Of a stretch of DNA of 64,000 bases, positions 1-8,303 are shown piece after piece. Positions within the stretch are counted from its first letter, which is position 1, and each line of letters opens with the position of its first letter. This DNA is from JAOUEA01 sp963825685 (GTDB lineage Bacteria; Actinomycetota; UBA4738; HRBIN12), in NCBI GenBank assembly GCA_963825685.1, contig CAWGUD010000032.1, positions 1 to 64,000 on the forward strand. The letters are read 5' to 3'. Both the position numbers and the translations under genes were made by a program. The notes below the pieces were generated by a model. It ran no database searches. It saw only the letters and a program-made list of their open reading frames with translations, and had not been told where the DNA came from.

Positions 1-8
1 GCGCGCCC

Positions 9-789
9 GTGACGGATCGCCTTCACGGCAAGGTCTGCCTCATCACCGGCGGCGGGTCCGGCATCGGGCGGGCCACGGCGCTCGCGTTCGCATCCGAGGG
101 CGCATCCGTGGCGGTCGCCGACATCGATCCAGGCGCGGCCAGCGAAACGGTGGACCTGATCGAGGCCAGTGGCGTCGTCGGCATGGCCGCCGCCTTCAAG
201 GTCGATGTGACGGATCCGGCCGAGACCGACGGCCTGGCCGTCGGCCCGTGACGACGCGGTTGGCCGCATCGACGTGTTGTTCAACAACGCCGGGATCGCC
301 GGCGTGGGCGTCGCAGGAGACCTCGGTCGACCAGTGGGACCGCGTCATGGCCGTCAATGTCCGAGGCGTCTTCCTCGTCGCCCGTGCCGTGCTGCCGCAG
401 ATGGTCGCGGCGGGCCGTGGCTCGGTCGTCAACATGTCCTCGACGATCGCTGAGATCGGCCTGCCCGAACCGGGCCTCGTACGCGGCCTCCAAGGGCGCC
501 GTCCTCTCGCTGACTCGCCAGATGCAGGCCGATTACGCACCGCACGGGATCCGCGTCAACGCGCTGCTTCCGGGAACCATCCACACCCCCTTCGTGGACC
601 GCTATCTCGCGGAGAGCTACGACGATCCGGTCGCCGGTCTTGAGATCCTCAGCCAGCGCCAGCTGACCGGCGACCTTGGCCGGCCGGAGGACGTCGCTGC
701 CGCCGCCGCTGTTCCTCGCGTCCGACGAGTCGCGCTTCGTGCTGGGCTCCGGGCTGTTCGTGGACGGTGGCGTCCGAGGCTCGAAGTGA
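9..789 (+). pseudogene. SDR-family dehydrogenase, frame broken several times
   Basis: Classical short-chain dehydrogenase/reductase, about 260 residues when frames are joined. In order one sees the cofactor loop GGGSGIG near the start, an acidic ADID after the second strand (suggesting NAD+ preference), VLFNNAGIAG near 268-300, NMSS near 430, the catalytic YAASK near 485, and the C-terminal LGSGLFVDGGV with TGA at 787-789. The frame must change near 240, 310, 470 and 705. All family motifs persist, so sequencing indels are likelier than real decay. The stretch LLPGTIHTPF followed by RYLAESYDDP resembles dehydrogenases of L-fucose/deoxy-sugar-acid routes, which fits the FAH hydrolase downstream; this substrate guess is inference. 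First gene of a same-strand trio. Confidence 0.75.
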
Positions 790-797
790 GGGATCGT

Positions 798-1662
798 ATG
801 CGCCTGGTGAGCCGAGGGACGTCGAGGGCGAGTGCCTGTCTCGTCACTGGGCGGCACGGACGGCGTCGTCGACGTGGCCGCCCTGCTTGGTGACGGGCAC
901 TGGACGATGGCCCGACTCCTCGGGCGATGTCGACGCGTCACTTGGTGCGATCGCGGCGGCGCGCGCGTCGGGGAAGGCGGTCGCGACTCGAGCGCTCGGG
1001 TCCGTGGCGCTCCTGCCGCCCGTCCCGACCCGGCAAGATCGTCGCCATCGGGCGCAACTACGCCGATCACGCCGCGGAGCGAGGCGTCCCACCGCCGGCG
1101 CCGATTTTTCGCCAAGTTCAGCTCGGCGCGTGGTTGGCACGGCGCCGACATCGTCTGGGGCGCCGGGCCGACACAGGTGGACTACGAAGCGGAGCTTGCG
1201 GTGGTCATCGGGCGGCGGCTCGGGATGTTCGGAGGACCGACGCCCTCGACCACGTCCTCGGCTACACGTGCCTCAACGACGTGTCGGCACGCGACCTGCA
1301 GTTCGGCGACGGGCAGTGGATCCGCGGGAAGTCGCTCGACACGTTCTGCCCGGTGGGGCCGTGGGTCGTGACCGCCGACGAGATCCCGGATCCGCGGCCC
1401 TCGCATCCGTGCCTCGTCAACGGCGAGGCGCTCCAGGACGCGAGCACCGCGCAACGATGTTCTTCGGGGTCGCGGCTGATCGCGACTGCTCGCGGGCCTT
1501 CACCCTCGAGCCCGGCGACGTCATCGCGACCGGCACGCCGGCCGGCGTCGGCGTCTTCCGGAAGCCGCCCCGGTTCCTCGCCGACGGCGACGAGGTCGTG
1601 ATCGACATCGAGCGGATCGGGGCGCTCACCAATCGCTGCCGGGTCATCGCGGGCTTATTGGT
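798..1662 (+). pseudogene. Fumarylacetoacetate hydrolase-family protein, frame broken
   Basis: FAH-fold hydrolase/isomerase acting on a 2,4-diketo or related acid with a divalent metal. Motifs found in different frames: IGRNYADHAAE near 1050, the metal-ligand region DYEAELAVVIG near 1180-1212, YTCLNDVSARDLQ near 1262, KSLDTFCPVGPW near 1330, and EPGDVIATGTPAGVGVF near 1510-1558. At least four frame changes are needed, and no clean stop is visible before the next gene, so the 3' end is approximate. Start chosen at ATG 798 (MRLVSR), as family members usually begin MRLV. Relatives include 2,4-diketo-3-deoxy-L-fuconate/rhamnonate hydrolase, which fits the preceding SDR; the exact substrate cannot be read from sequence. 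Confidence 0.7.
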
Positions 1663-2935
1663 ATGTCGACCGGCGGCGGCCATCGTTGGGTCCACCTCGC
1701 GTACGGGACGGACGGGCTTGACGTGGACCTTCCCTCTGACGCGACGGTCATCCTGCCGAAGGCCCGGGCGGCCGCGACCGATCCGATGGCTACGCTGCGC
1801 GAGGCGATCCGTCGCCCGGTGGCCGGTCCCCCACTCCGGGACCTCATTCGCCCGGGCAAACGGTCGCGATCTCGGTGTGCGACATCACCCGGGCGCAACC
1901 GCGCGAGCTGATGCTGGAGGCCATCGTGGAAGAGCTCGACGGGATCATCCGTCCCGACGATGTCATCGTGCTCATCGCCACCGGCACCCATCGCGCCAGC
2001 ACGCCCGAGGAGCGTCGTCGATGCTCGGCGCCGCGCGTGCTGGCGATGTGCCGCGTGGTCGATCACGCAGCGCGCGACGAGCCTGGTCGACCTGGGCATG
2101 GTCGGAGACGTGCCGGTCGCTGCTCGGGCCTGGGTCTCGGCCGACCTGCGCATCACGACCGGGTTCGTGGAGCCGCACTTCTTCGCCGGCTTCAGCGGCG
2201 GACCCAAGATGGTCGCTCCCGGTCTTGCCGGGATCGACACCACGCTGGAGCTGCACAACGCGCGGCGCATCGGCGATCCCCGGGCCACCTGGGGCATCTG
2301 CGAGGGGAACCCGGTCCACGATGCGGTGCGCGCGATCGCGGCCGCGACCGGCGTCGGCTTCTCGCTCGACGTCCTGCTCGACCGGGACCAGCGCATCACC
2401 CGCGCCTTCGGCGGGCCGGTGCTGGAGATGCACGCCCGTGCCCGGGCCGTGGCCCGCCAGGAGGCGATGCGCGCCGTGCCGGGCCGCTTCGACATCGTGG
2501 TCACCACCAACAGCGGCTTTCCCCTCGACCAGAACCTGTACCAGGCCGATCAAGGGCATCTCCGCCGCTGCCGAGATCGTGCGCGATGGCGGCACCATCA
2601 TCTGCGCCGCCGAGTGCCGCGACGGCCTCCCCGACCACGGCAACTACGCGCAGCTGCTGGCCTCCCGTGCCACGCCCGCGGAGCTGCTGGCGGCCATCAA
2701 CGCGTCGAGCGTGACCATCCCCGACCAGTGGCAGGTCCAGGTCCAGGCACGCATCCAGGCGCGGGCGAGGGTGATGGTCCACGCGGACGGCCTGGACGAC
2801 TCGCAGCTCGCGGCCGCCCACCTCGAGCCCGTGGCGGACATCGGGGCGTCGGTCGCATCCCTCGTCGCGACCACGCCCGGGCTCCGGATCGGCGTCCTCC
2901 CGCAGGGTCCGCAGACGATCGCGTACCTCACCTAG
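1663..2935 (+). pseudogene. larA: LarA-like nickel-pincer racemase family protein, frame broken
   Basis: Member of the LarA (nickel-dependent lactate racemase) family, about 420 residues when joined. The N-terminus YGTDGLDVDLP is typical, the first catalytic-His motif ATGTHR lies near 1978, the second, EPHFFAGFSGGPK, near 2170-2210, and the C-terminal domain ends IAYLT at 2935. Frame changes are needed near 1865, near 2070 and near 2545. The LarA family includes racemases and epimerases of other 2-hydroxy acids. No larB, larC or larE cofactor genes are seen in the window. It follows the FAH gene directly; if that pathway releases lactate, a racemase would be a sensible partner (inference). 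Confidence 0.72.
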
Positions 2936-2938
2936 GGT

Positions 2939-3808
2939 TCACCAGGCGGCCGCTTCATCGAGGCGCGCCACCCAGCGCCCTCGCGTCGCTTGGTCGGAGG
3001 CATCGACGACCGACGACAGCAGCCGGACGAGCATCGTGGCGCGCAGCGCGTGCCGGGGAGGTCGGTCGTCGTCGCCCGCTTCGAGACCCGCCGCCTCGAG
3101 GAACGACGGCCACGACGCCGACCACGCCTCGGGGTGATGGTGTCGGACGACCCAGCCCCACCAGGCCGCGTCGGCGACCGGCGACCCGAGCGCCGCATGT
3201 TCGACATCCAGGAGGGCCCGGATGGCGCCATCGGGCGCGAGGATCACGTTGACGGGTGCAAGGTCCCCATGCACGAACACCGGGTTCCATCGGTCGTCGG
3301 CGCCTAGCCATCGGATCGCTTCGTCGACGGCGGATCGGGTCCTGGGCCGAAGGTCCGTCTCGACTCCCGCGAGCCCCGCGCGGGCCTGCTCGGCGTGACC
3401 TCGACTCGTGGCGATGCCGTCGTCGAACCCGAGGTCGGCCGCATCGATGGCGCGCAACCGTCGAGCGAGCTGGCCCATCGAGGTGGCAAGCTGGCGCGCG
3501 CGATCCGGCGTATCCAGCCAGGCGGCGCCCGTCTCGCCATCGACCCACTCGCTCGTGAGCCACGCGGCGCCGTCCGCCTCCGAGACCTCGGGCGCCGGCA
3601 CCGGAAGACCGGCATCCGCCAGGCGGACCATCACCGCCGCGCGATGCCGCGCCGTCGCGACAGGGTCGGGTCCACCGATGCGGCGTGCGGCCAGCACGCG
3701 GCCATCGGACAGCTCGATCCGGTACGTCGCGGCGGCGTCGCCCCAGCCGACGGCCGTGCTGCTGACCAACGGCGATCCGAGGCGTGCGCCGAGCTCGTTC
3801 GGGACCAT
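2939..3808 (-). CDS. Aminoglycoside phosphotransferase (APH)-fold kinase
   Basis: Protein of 289 residues with the APH/choline-kinase fold. The catalytic loop FVHGDLAPVNVI (HGDxxxxN) sits around residue 180, and the metal-binding segment LLDVEHAALGSPVADAAW follows about 30 residues later. Family members phosphorylate small alcohols, sugars or aminoglycosides; the substrate here is unknown and resistance should not be assumed. Converges on the LarA-like gene with only 3 bases between stops, and is divergent from tatA with 38 bases between starts, so both promoters must be compact or overlap coding sequence. Confidence 0.85.
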   Translation of the reverse strand: MVPNELGARLGSPLVSSTAVGWGDAAATYRIELSDGRVLAARRIGGPDPVATARHRAAVMVRLADAGLPVPAPEVSEADGAAWLTSEWVDGETGAAWLDTPDRARQLATSMGQLARRLRAIDAADLGFDDGIATSRGHAEQARAGLAGVETDLRPRTRSAVDEAIRWLGADDRWNPVFVHGDLAPVNVILAPDGAIRALLDVEHAALGSPVADAAWWGWVVRHHHPEAWSASWPSFLEAAGLEAGDDDRPPRHALRATMLVRLLSSVVDASDQATRGRWVARLDEAAAW

Positions 3809-3846
3809 GCCGTGACCTTACCGGTTCAGCGGCGTACCATCCGCGC

Positions 3847-4044
3847 ATGCCGACCGACCTGATCATCATCCTGATCGTCATCCTCATCGTCGTCGTCGTG
3901 TGGCGCGGCCCGAAGACGCTGCCGAAGCTGGGCGAGGCGCTCGGTCGCGGCGTCAAGGAAGCGAAGGCCGGTGCCGCGGCGACGCAGGAGGAGATCCAGG
4001 CGCGGACGACTTCGTCGACGGACGACCCCGACACGACCCCCTGA
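3847..4044 (+). CDS. tatA: Twin-arginine translocase subunit TatA-like
   Basis: Protein of 65 residues with the TatA layout: one N-terminal transmembrane helix rich in Ile/Val (residues 4-19), then WRGPKTLPKLGEALGRG forming the hinge and amphipathic helix, then a short charged tail. In the Tat pathway TatA multimers form the conducting element for folded, cofactor-bearing proteins. No tatC or tatB is seen in the window. Followed 7 bases later by a membrane protein and then a glycosylase on the same strand, so probably the first gene of a three-gene unit. Confidence 0.85.
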   Translation: MPTDLIIILIVILIVVVVWRGPKTLPKLGEALGRGVKEAKAGAAATQEEIQARTTSSTDDPDTTP

Positions 4045-4051
4045 GTCCGCG

Positions 4052-4519
4052 ATGACGCAGCCGGACGACGGCGCCATCACGACGCCGGACGACGAGATCC
4101 CGGATCAGGCCGACCCGCCCGAACCCGAGCCCGAGCGCCCGGACCAGCCTGCCGGACCCGAGCGCCCGGTCCTCGTCGAGCTCGCCGCGGCGATCCTCAT
4201 CGTCGGGGGCATCACCGCGCTGGTCGGCTGGCTCGTCGCGCAGGTGCTCGACGTCGGCGTGGGCGCGAACGCCGGGCTGCTCCCCGTGATCTTCGTCATC
4301 CTCAATGTCGTGGCGATCGCGATGGGCATAGCGATCCGCCGGCGACGCTACTGGCGCCTCTCCATCAACCTCGTGGCAGTCTCGATCTTGCTGTACCTCA
4401 CCGGCCTGTCGAGTCCGATCGCGATGTTCTACTTCGCGCTCTACGTGGTCGTCTTCTATGCCCTGTTCCGGCACCGGGCCTGGTTCGACGGCCACGTCCC
4501 GACCTCGGGCACGTCGTGA
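4052..4519 (+). CDS. Small integral membrane protein, unknown
   Basis: Protein of 155 residues with an acidic, proline-rich N-terminal tail (residues 1-40, repeated PEPEPERP-like stretches), then four hydrophobic segments at roughly 43-63, 72-92, 103-118 and 123-138. No family is recognised. The stop overlaps the GTG start of the next gene (GTGA at 4516-4519), implying translational coupling with the glycosylase. A role in envelope biology is only suggested by its place after tatA. Confidence 0.75.
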   Translation: MTQPDDGAITTPDDEIPDQADPPEPEPERPDQPAGPERPVLVELAAAILIVGGITALVGWLVAQVLDVGVGANAGLLPVIFVILNVVAIAMGIAIRRRRYWRLSINLVAVSILLYLTGLSSPIAMFYFALYVVVFYALFRHRAWFDGHVPTSGTS

Positions 4520-5118
4520 CCACCGACGATCTCGAGGCCCTCACCCGCCGTCCCGGGCCCGGCTCGCACCGGACGACGCTCGTCATCGACGGGACGTCCG
4601 TCGAGACCCTCGAGGATCTCCCGCCGCTGCGCGACCGCCTGCTGTTCGTCGGCCTGAACCCGTCGCCCGTGAGCGTGGAAGCCGGCCACTACCACCAGGG
4701 TCGCCTCGGCCAGACGTTCTGGCGTCGGCTCATGCTGGCCGGCATCCTGCCGCCCGGGACTCCGATCGAGACCGCCGATGACGCCCTCGTCGAGGCCGGG
4801 CACGGCATCACGGACCTGCTCAAGGTGGTGTCTCCGCGCGACGAGGCCACCGATGCCCAGCTCCGAACCGGCGTGGGGCCGCTCTGGCAGAAGATCGCCA
4901 TCTGGCGTCCGGCCGCTGTTGTGTTCATCTACAAGCGTGCCGCCACCGCAGCGGCCGGACGGGAGCTGCCCGAACCGTGGGGCCACCTCAAGGACGTCGC
5001 GCTGGCGGGTCGGCCGTGCGTGCTACTGCCTGGGCCGTACGCGACCACCGAGCAGGTGGACGAGGGCCTGAACTTCCTGCGCAACCTGGTGTCGGCGCTG
5101 CCGGTCGACCGAGCCTGA
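4516..5118 (+). CDS. Uracil/mismatch DNA glycosylase superfamily protein (Mug-like)
   Basis: Protein of 200 residues in the uracil-DNA glycosylase fold. The N-terminal motif LLFVGLNPSPVSVEAGHYH and the following TFWRRLMLAG match the Mug/TDG-type start (GxNPS...GHyF..P.nrFW). The C-terminal loop reads LLPGPYA where Mug has an NPSG-type motif, so the specificity is uncertain. Such enzymes excise uracil or ethenocytosine opposite guanine, a relevant repair task in a very GC-rich genome. GTG start at 4516 overlaps the previous stop. Convergent with the peptidase gene that ends at 5151. Confidence 0.8.
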   Translation: MTTDDLEALTRRPGPGSHRTTLVIDGTSVETLEDLPPLRDRLLFVGLNPSPVSVEAGHYHQGRLGQTFWRRLMLAGILPPGTPIETADDALVEAGHGITDLLKVVSPRDEATDAQLRTGVGPLWQKIAIWRPAAVVFIYKRAATAAAGRELPEPWGHLKDVALAGRPCVLLPGPYATTEQVDEGLNFLRNLVSALPVDRA

Positions 5119-5150
5119 AGGCGAGGGCTCCGGCGCCGCGGGCGCTGCCG

Positions 5151-6341
5151 TCACGGGGTCGCCGCCGGACCACGTTGAGCCAGGCGCTTCGACAGGTTCG
5201 CCAGCATGCAGGCTCCGCTCTCGTACACGACCCAGTATTGGCTAGGATGCGTTGCCCAGTAGCTCATATCGTTCGTGATCGCAGACCCCGCACTCGGCCA
5301 CGAGACTCCGCTGCAGCCTCGAGAGGGACCGAAGGGTTCGCGGGCCGCCCACGACGCGAACGACTCGTCGAGCCACGGCTCGTGGTACTGGTCGTTGCCC
5401 ACCAGCCCGTAGAACCACTGATGGGCGAGCTCATGGGCGATCGTGCCGCGGGAAGGGCCGGAGAACACGATCGTGGGGTACTCCATGCCGCCGAATCCTC
5501 CGAAGCCCGCGAGCACGACGTCGACCTCGGGGTAGGGGTACTCACCGAACGCTCGACCGAGCGACCCCATCACCGCCACCGCGTCGGCCGCTGCCGCACG
5601 GGCCCTCGCGCGGCCGACGGCGTTCGGCTGGTACGACACGACCACGTCGACGCCGCCGGACGATCGCTCGATCGTGCGGAACCGCCCGGCGGCCCAGGCG
5701 AAGTCGCGAACGCGCCGCGCCGTGTACGTGGTGCGCGTGCGGCCGTCCGCGGTCTCGCTCCGTCCGGTCACGTGCCCGGAGGCGGCGGTGTCGAGGCCGG
5801 GCGGGGTCACGAACGTGACCTCGTGGTCGGCCACCACCGAGTAGAAGCTCTCCCCCAGGTTCTCGAACGGCACGCGGTGCCACCCCTCGTCGTCGTGCAC
5901 CGCCAGGATCGGGAGCGCCGATCCCACGAGGGCCAGGCCACGGTGGAACCCGAACCGATCGTCCTCGTCGGGCAGCTCGATGTCGAGGTCGTAGGAGAGG
6001 GTCGTCGTGTCCGAGGGTCCGAGCGGTTCGTCGAGGGTGACCTCGATCTCGGTGCAGTCGAGCCGCTCGCCGGTGACCTCCCCGCCCTGCACGTTCGAGA
6101 CCGTGATCGAGCGGGGGTCGCAGCCGAGCACCCCGTTGGACCACACACGCAGGTAGACCTCGGGAAGCGTCCCCGTGCCGACATTCGTGAACGTCACGGA
6201 CCCACGCCCACGCCAGGACCTCCCGCCGGCCCCTGCGCGCAGGTGGACGTCGTAGCTCGCCTCCGCCGGCGTCCGCACGACCGACGATCCCTGGGGACCG
6301 GCCGCCGCGAAGGAGGGCATCGACGTGGACGCCAACGCCAC
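5151..6341 (-). CDS. Secreted M1-family (gluzincin) metallopeptidase, short form
   Basis: Zinc aminopeptidase fold: an N-terminal beta domain (about residues 25-230), exopeptidase-like motif GGMEYP near residue 285, then HELAH (His303, Glu304, His307) with the third zinc ligand Glu326 in WLDESF, the exact H-x18-E spacing of M1 enzymes. The protein stops about 70 residues later, so the helical C-terminal domain of full M1 peptidases is missing. The GTG start at 6341 gives only half a signal peptide; the upstream bases back to about 6375 continue hydrophobically (CLSSAALLVSVVALA) and would join an ATG at 6384 if one base were changed, so a 5' indel is likely. Probably exported. Confidence 0.8.
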   Translation of the reverse strand: MALASTSMPSFAAAGPQGSSVVRTPAEASYDVHLRAGAGGRSWRGRGSVTFTNVGTGTLPEVYLRVWSNGVLGCDPRSITVSNVQGGEVTGERLDCTEIEVTLDEPLGPSDTTTLSYDLDIELPDEDDRFGFHRGLALVGSALPILAVHDDEGWHRVPFENLGESFYSVVADHEVTFVTPPGLDTAASGHVTGRSETADGRTRTTYTARRVRDFAWAAGRFRTIERSSGGVDVVVSYQPNAVGRARARAAAADAVAVMGSLGRAFGEYPYPEVDVVLAGFGGFGGMEYPTIVFSGPSRGTIAHELAHQWFYGLVGNDQYHEPWLDESFASWAAREPFGPSRGCSGVSWPSAGSAITNDMSYWATHPSQYWVVYESGACMLANLSKRLAQRGPAATP

Positions 6342-6410
6342 GACCGAGACGAGGAGCGCGGCCGACGACAGGCATGCGTGGCATCCAGGGAGTCTAGGCG
6401 CGGGAACGCG

Positions 6411-6438
6411 ACGAGGGGCGCCTGTCGGCGCCCCTCGT
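6411..6438 (-). terminator. Hairpin downstream of the initiator tRNA
   Basis: Perfect 12 bp inverted repeat (6411-6422 and 6427-6438) around a TGTC loop, starting 7 bases after the tRNA 3' end on the minus strand. It lacks a T-run, as is common for intrinsic terminators in high-GC actinobacteria. It also separates the tRNA from the peptidase gene downstream. Confidence 0.7.
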
Positions 6439-6444
6439 GTTCGT

Positions 6445-6518
6445 CGCGGGGACAGGATTTGAACCTGTGACCTCTGGGTTATGAGCCCAGCGAGCTACCG
6501 GACTGCTCCACCCCGCAG
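6445..6518 (-). tRNA. tRNA-fMet (initiator), anticodon CAT
   Basis: Reads on the minus strand as a full cloverleaf: acceptor GCGGGG pairing with CCCCGC, D arm with GGTAGCTCG, anticodon loop CTCATAA, T arm GGTTCAAATCC. The anticodon stem carries three consecutive G:C pairs (GGG..CCC), the hallmark of initiator tRNA. The 1-72 position is a weak U-G rather than a Watson-Crick pair, in line with the unpaired end of bacterial initiators. No CCA is encoded, so it must be added after transcription. Confidence 0.95.
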
Positions 6519-6592
6519 GCCGATGCTAGCAAACGCTCGATGAACGCCCAATGGGGAGTCCCCCTCCGAAGCGGAACCCGGCTCGCGCAGGG

Positions 6593-7369
6593 TCACGGGG
6601 TCGTACCGATGCGGGCGCAGATGGCTCGGGCGTCGCCGTCCTCGTCGACCATGACATCGACCGGCTCGAACCCGACCTCGCGCATCAGTCGTCCGATCGG
6701 GTCGGCCTGATCTCCGCCCAGCTCGAGCAGGAGTCGGCCTCCGGGCTTCAACCACCGCGTGCTCCTGCGAACGATCTCCGCCATCAGGTCCGTGCCCTCG
6801 GTGCCGCCGTCGAGCGCGAGCCGAGGCTCGTACGCCTGGACGTCACGTGGGAGCAGACGGATCGAGCCCGTCGGCACGTACGGGGCCACGGCGACCATCA
6901 CGTCGACCGTGCGCTCGAGTTCCGCAGGCAGTGGATCGTCGAGGAAGCCCTCGAACACCTCGACGCCGTTGCGCCGAGCACATCGCACCGCGACGGCATC
7001 GAGGTCGGTCGCGACGACGCGCGCGCTCGGGACGGCGGCCGACATCACGGCCGCGATCGCGCCGGCGCCCGTGCACAGATCCACGGCGACTCCTTCCGGG
7101 GGCAGGAACGAGGCGGCTCGCCGCGCCAACGGCTCTGTCTGTGGCCGCGGCACGTAGACGCCTGACGTCACGATCAACCGCAGCTCGCAGAACGTCGTCG
7201 CGCCGGTCAGCCAGGCCAGCGGTTCGCCGACGGCGCGACGGGACACGAGATCGTCGAGCACCGCGCGATCGCCTCCGGCGGCGCGGATGAGCTCATCGGC
7301 TTCCTCGGAGGGAGCGACGCAGCCCGCTTCGGCCAGGATCCTCACGACGTCGAGCGGTAACAGGTCCAC
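6593..7369 (-). CDS. PrmC/HemK-related N5-glutamine methyltransferase-like protein
   Basis: Protein of 258 residues with the HemK layout: an N-terminal helical domain, linker VGEPLAWLTGATTFCELRL and VPRPQTE, then a Rossmann methyltransferase domain with the SAM loop VDLCTGAGAIA and acidic ATDLD. The catalytic NPPY motif of release-factor methyltransferases is VAPYVP here, as in a PrmC-related actinobacterial subfamily annotated only as putative. So it may not be the true PrmC. Start is GTG 7369; no upstream in-frame ATG. Divergent from the collagen-like gene. Confidence 0.82.
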   Translation of the reverse strand: MDLLPLDVVRILAEAGCVAPSEEADELIRAAGGDRAVLDDLVSRRAVGEPLAWLTGATTFCELRLIVTSGVYVPRPQTEPLARRAASFLPPEGVAVDLCTGAGAIAAVMSAAVPSARVVATDLDAVAVRCARRNGVEVFEGFLDDPLPAELERTVDVMVAVAPYVPTGSIRLLPRDVQAYEPRLALDGGTEGTDLMAEIVRRSTRWLKPGGRLLLELGGDQADPIGRLMREVGFEPVDVMVDEDGDARAICARIGTTP

Positions 7370-7532
7370 GATCCCATCCAGCCTAACGATGGCCCTCGGT
7401 GGCCTTCATCTGAACAGAGGGAGTAGGCCGGGCATCGAGGCACTGTGCACCAGAGGTCGATGCAGGAGCGGACCCCCTGCTACCGATACTTCGTGGGAAG
7501 GCAACACGATCACATCCCCCCGGGAGGGTTCC

Positions 7533-8246
7533 GTGTCCATCCGAAGGATCATCGCCATCACCCTCGCCTCATCGGCGATCGCGGTCACATCGCTCGCCGG
7601 GGGGTTCGCGCTCGCCGGTTCCGAAGGCGACGACGTCTTCTTCGCCTGCGCGAAGAACGACAAGGTGATCCCCGGGAGCATCTCGGTGAACCATGCTCCG
7701 GACTGCTCGGGCGGGAGCGTGCTGGTGCAGTGGAACGAGACCGGCCCGGCGGGTCCCGCGGGCGAGCAGGGCCTCCAGGGCGAGCAGGGCCTCCAGGGCG
7801 AGCAGGGCCTCCAGGGCGAGCAGGGCATCCAGGGCGAGCCGGGAGCGCCGGGCGAGCGGGGGCCGAGAGGCGAGCAGGGTCTCCAGGGCGAGCAGGGGCC
7901 GCGGGGCGAGCAGGGCATCCAGGGTGAGCGGGGACCGAAGGGGGATCCGGGAACGGGCGGGTCGCTCCGCTTCTACACGCGGACGGGCTTCCTCACCTAC
8001 AACAGCCCCACGGGCTCGCCGACGGCGAAGCAGGTCGGCCTCTCGTGCGACCCGAACGACCGCGCGATGGGCCCGCTCGGCTCGGAGACGTTCTACGCCC
8101 AGGGCCAACTGCTGCACGAACGCGCCGCGGTGACGAGCCCGCCCAACCGGCCGTGGGATCTGGTGTTCACGTTCACGCTGTTCCCGTCGTCGGTGATGAC
8201 GGTCTCGGCCCAGATCGAGGTGCTCTGCGCCGACCTGACCCCGTAG
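7533..8246 (+). CDS. Secreted collagen-like (Gly-X-Y) repeat protein
   Basis: Protein of 237 residues. A signal peptide (IIAITLASSAIAVTSLAGGFALA) is followed by a short domain with two cysteines (FFACAKNDK...APDCSGGS), a collagen-like region of 24 uninterrupted Gly-X-Y triplets (7743-7958, mostly GEQ, GLQ, GPR), and a C-terminal domain of about 95 residues. The Lys/Arg-Gly-Asp/Glu content (GPKGDPG, GERGPRG) is typical of bacterial collagen-like stalks, which form surface or secreted trimers without hydroxyproline. GTG 7533 was chosen because a strong GGGAGGG Shine-Dalgarno lies at 7522-7528 and the signal peptide begins right after it. Function unknown; a trimeric stalk with a globular tip is the usual model. 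Confidence 0.85.
   Translation: MSIRRIIAITLASSAIAVTSLAGGFALAGSEGDDVFFACAKNDKVIPGSISVNHAPDCSGGSVLVQWNETGPAGPAGEQGLQGEQGLQGEQGLQGEQGIQGEPGAPGERGPRGEQGLQGEQGPRGEQGIQGERGPKGDPGTGGSLRFYTRTGFLTYNSPTGSPTAKQVGLSCDPNDRAMGPLGSETFYAQGQLLHERAAVTSPPNRPWDLVFTFTLFPSSVMTVSAQIEVLCADLTP
7761..7832 (+). repeat. Four 18 bp tandem units inside the collagen-like gene
   Basis: Units at 7761, 7779, 7797 and 7815, each coding GEQGLQ or GEQGIQ; the fourth differs by one base (CTC to ATC). A related but degenerate set continues to about 7940. Near-identical units of this size can expand or contract by slippage, changing stalk length. Confidence 0.9.
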
Positions 8247-8303
8247 CGTCGGGTGTCGACGCCACGGGCGCCTTCGCTTGACCGCGCGTCGTAGCATCGC
8301 CGC

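Noticed and set aside
2939..3808. Antibiotic resistance by the APH-fold protein
   Set aside because: The family is broad and mostly metabolic; nothing in the sequence or neighbours points to aminoglycoside modification.
7287..7532. Upstream extension of the collagen-like gene
   Set aside because: The frame is open further 5', but the signal peptide and the strong ribosome site place the start at GTG 7533.
7761..7940. Tandem repeats that could suggest a CRISPR array
   Set aside because: Units are contiguous, without spacers, and in frame as Gly-X-Y codons of a secreted protein.
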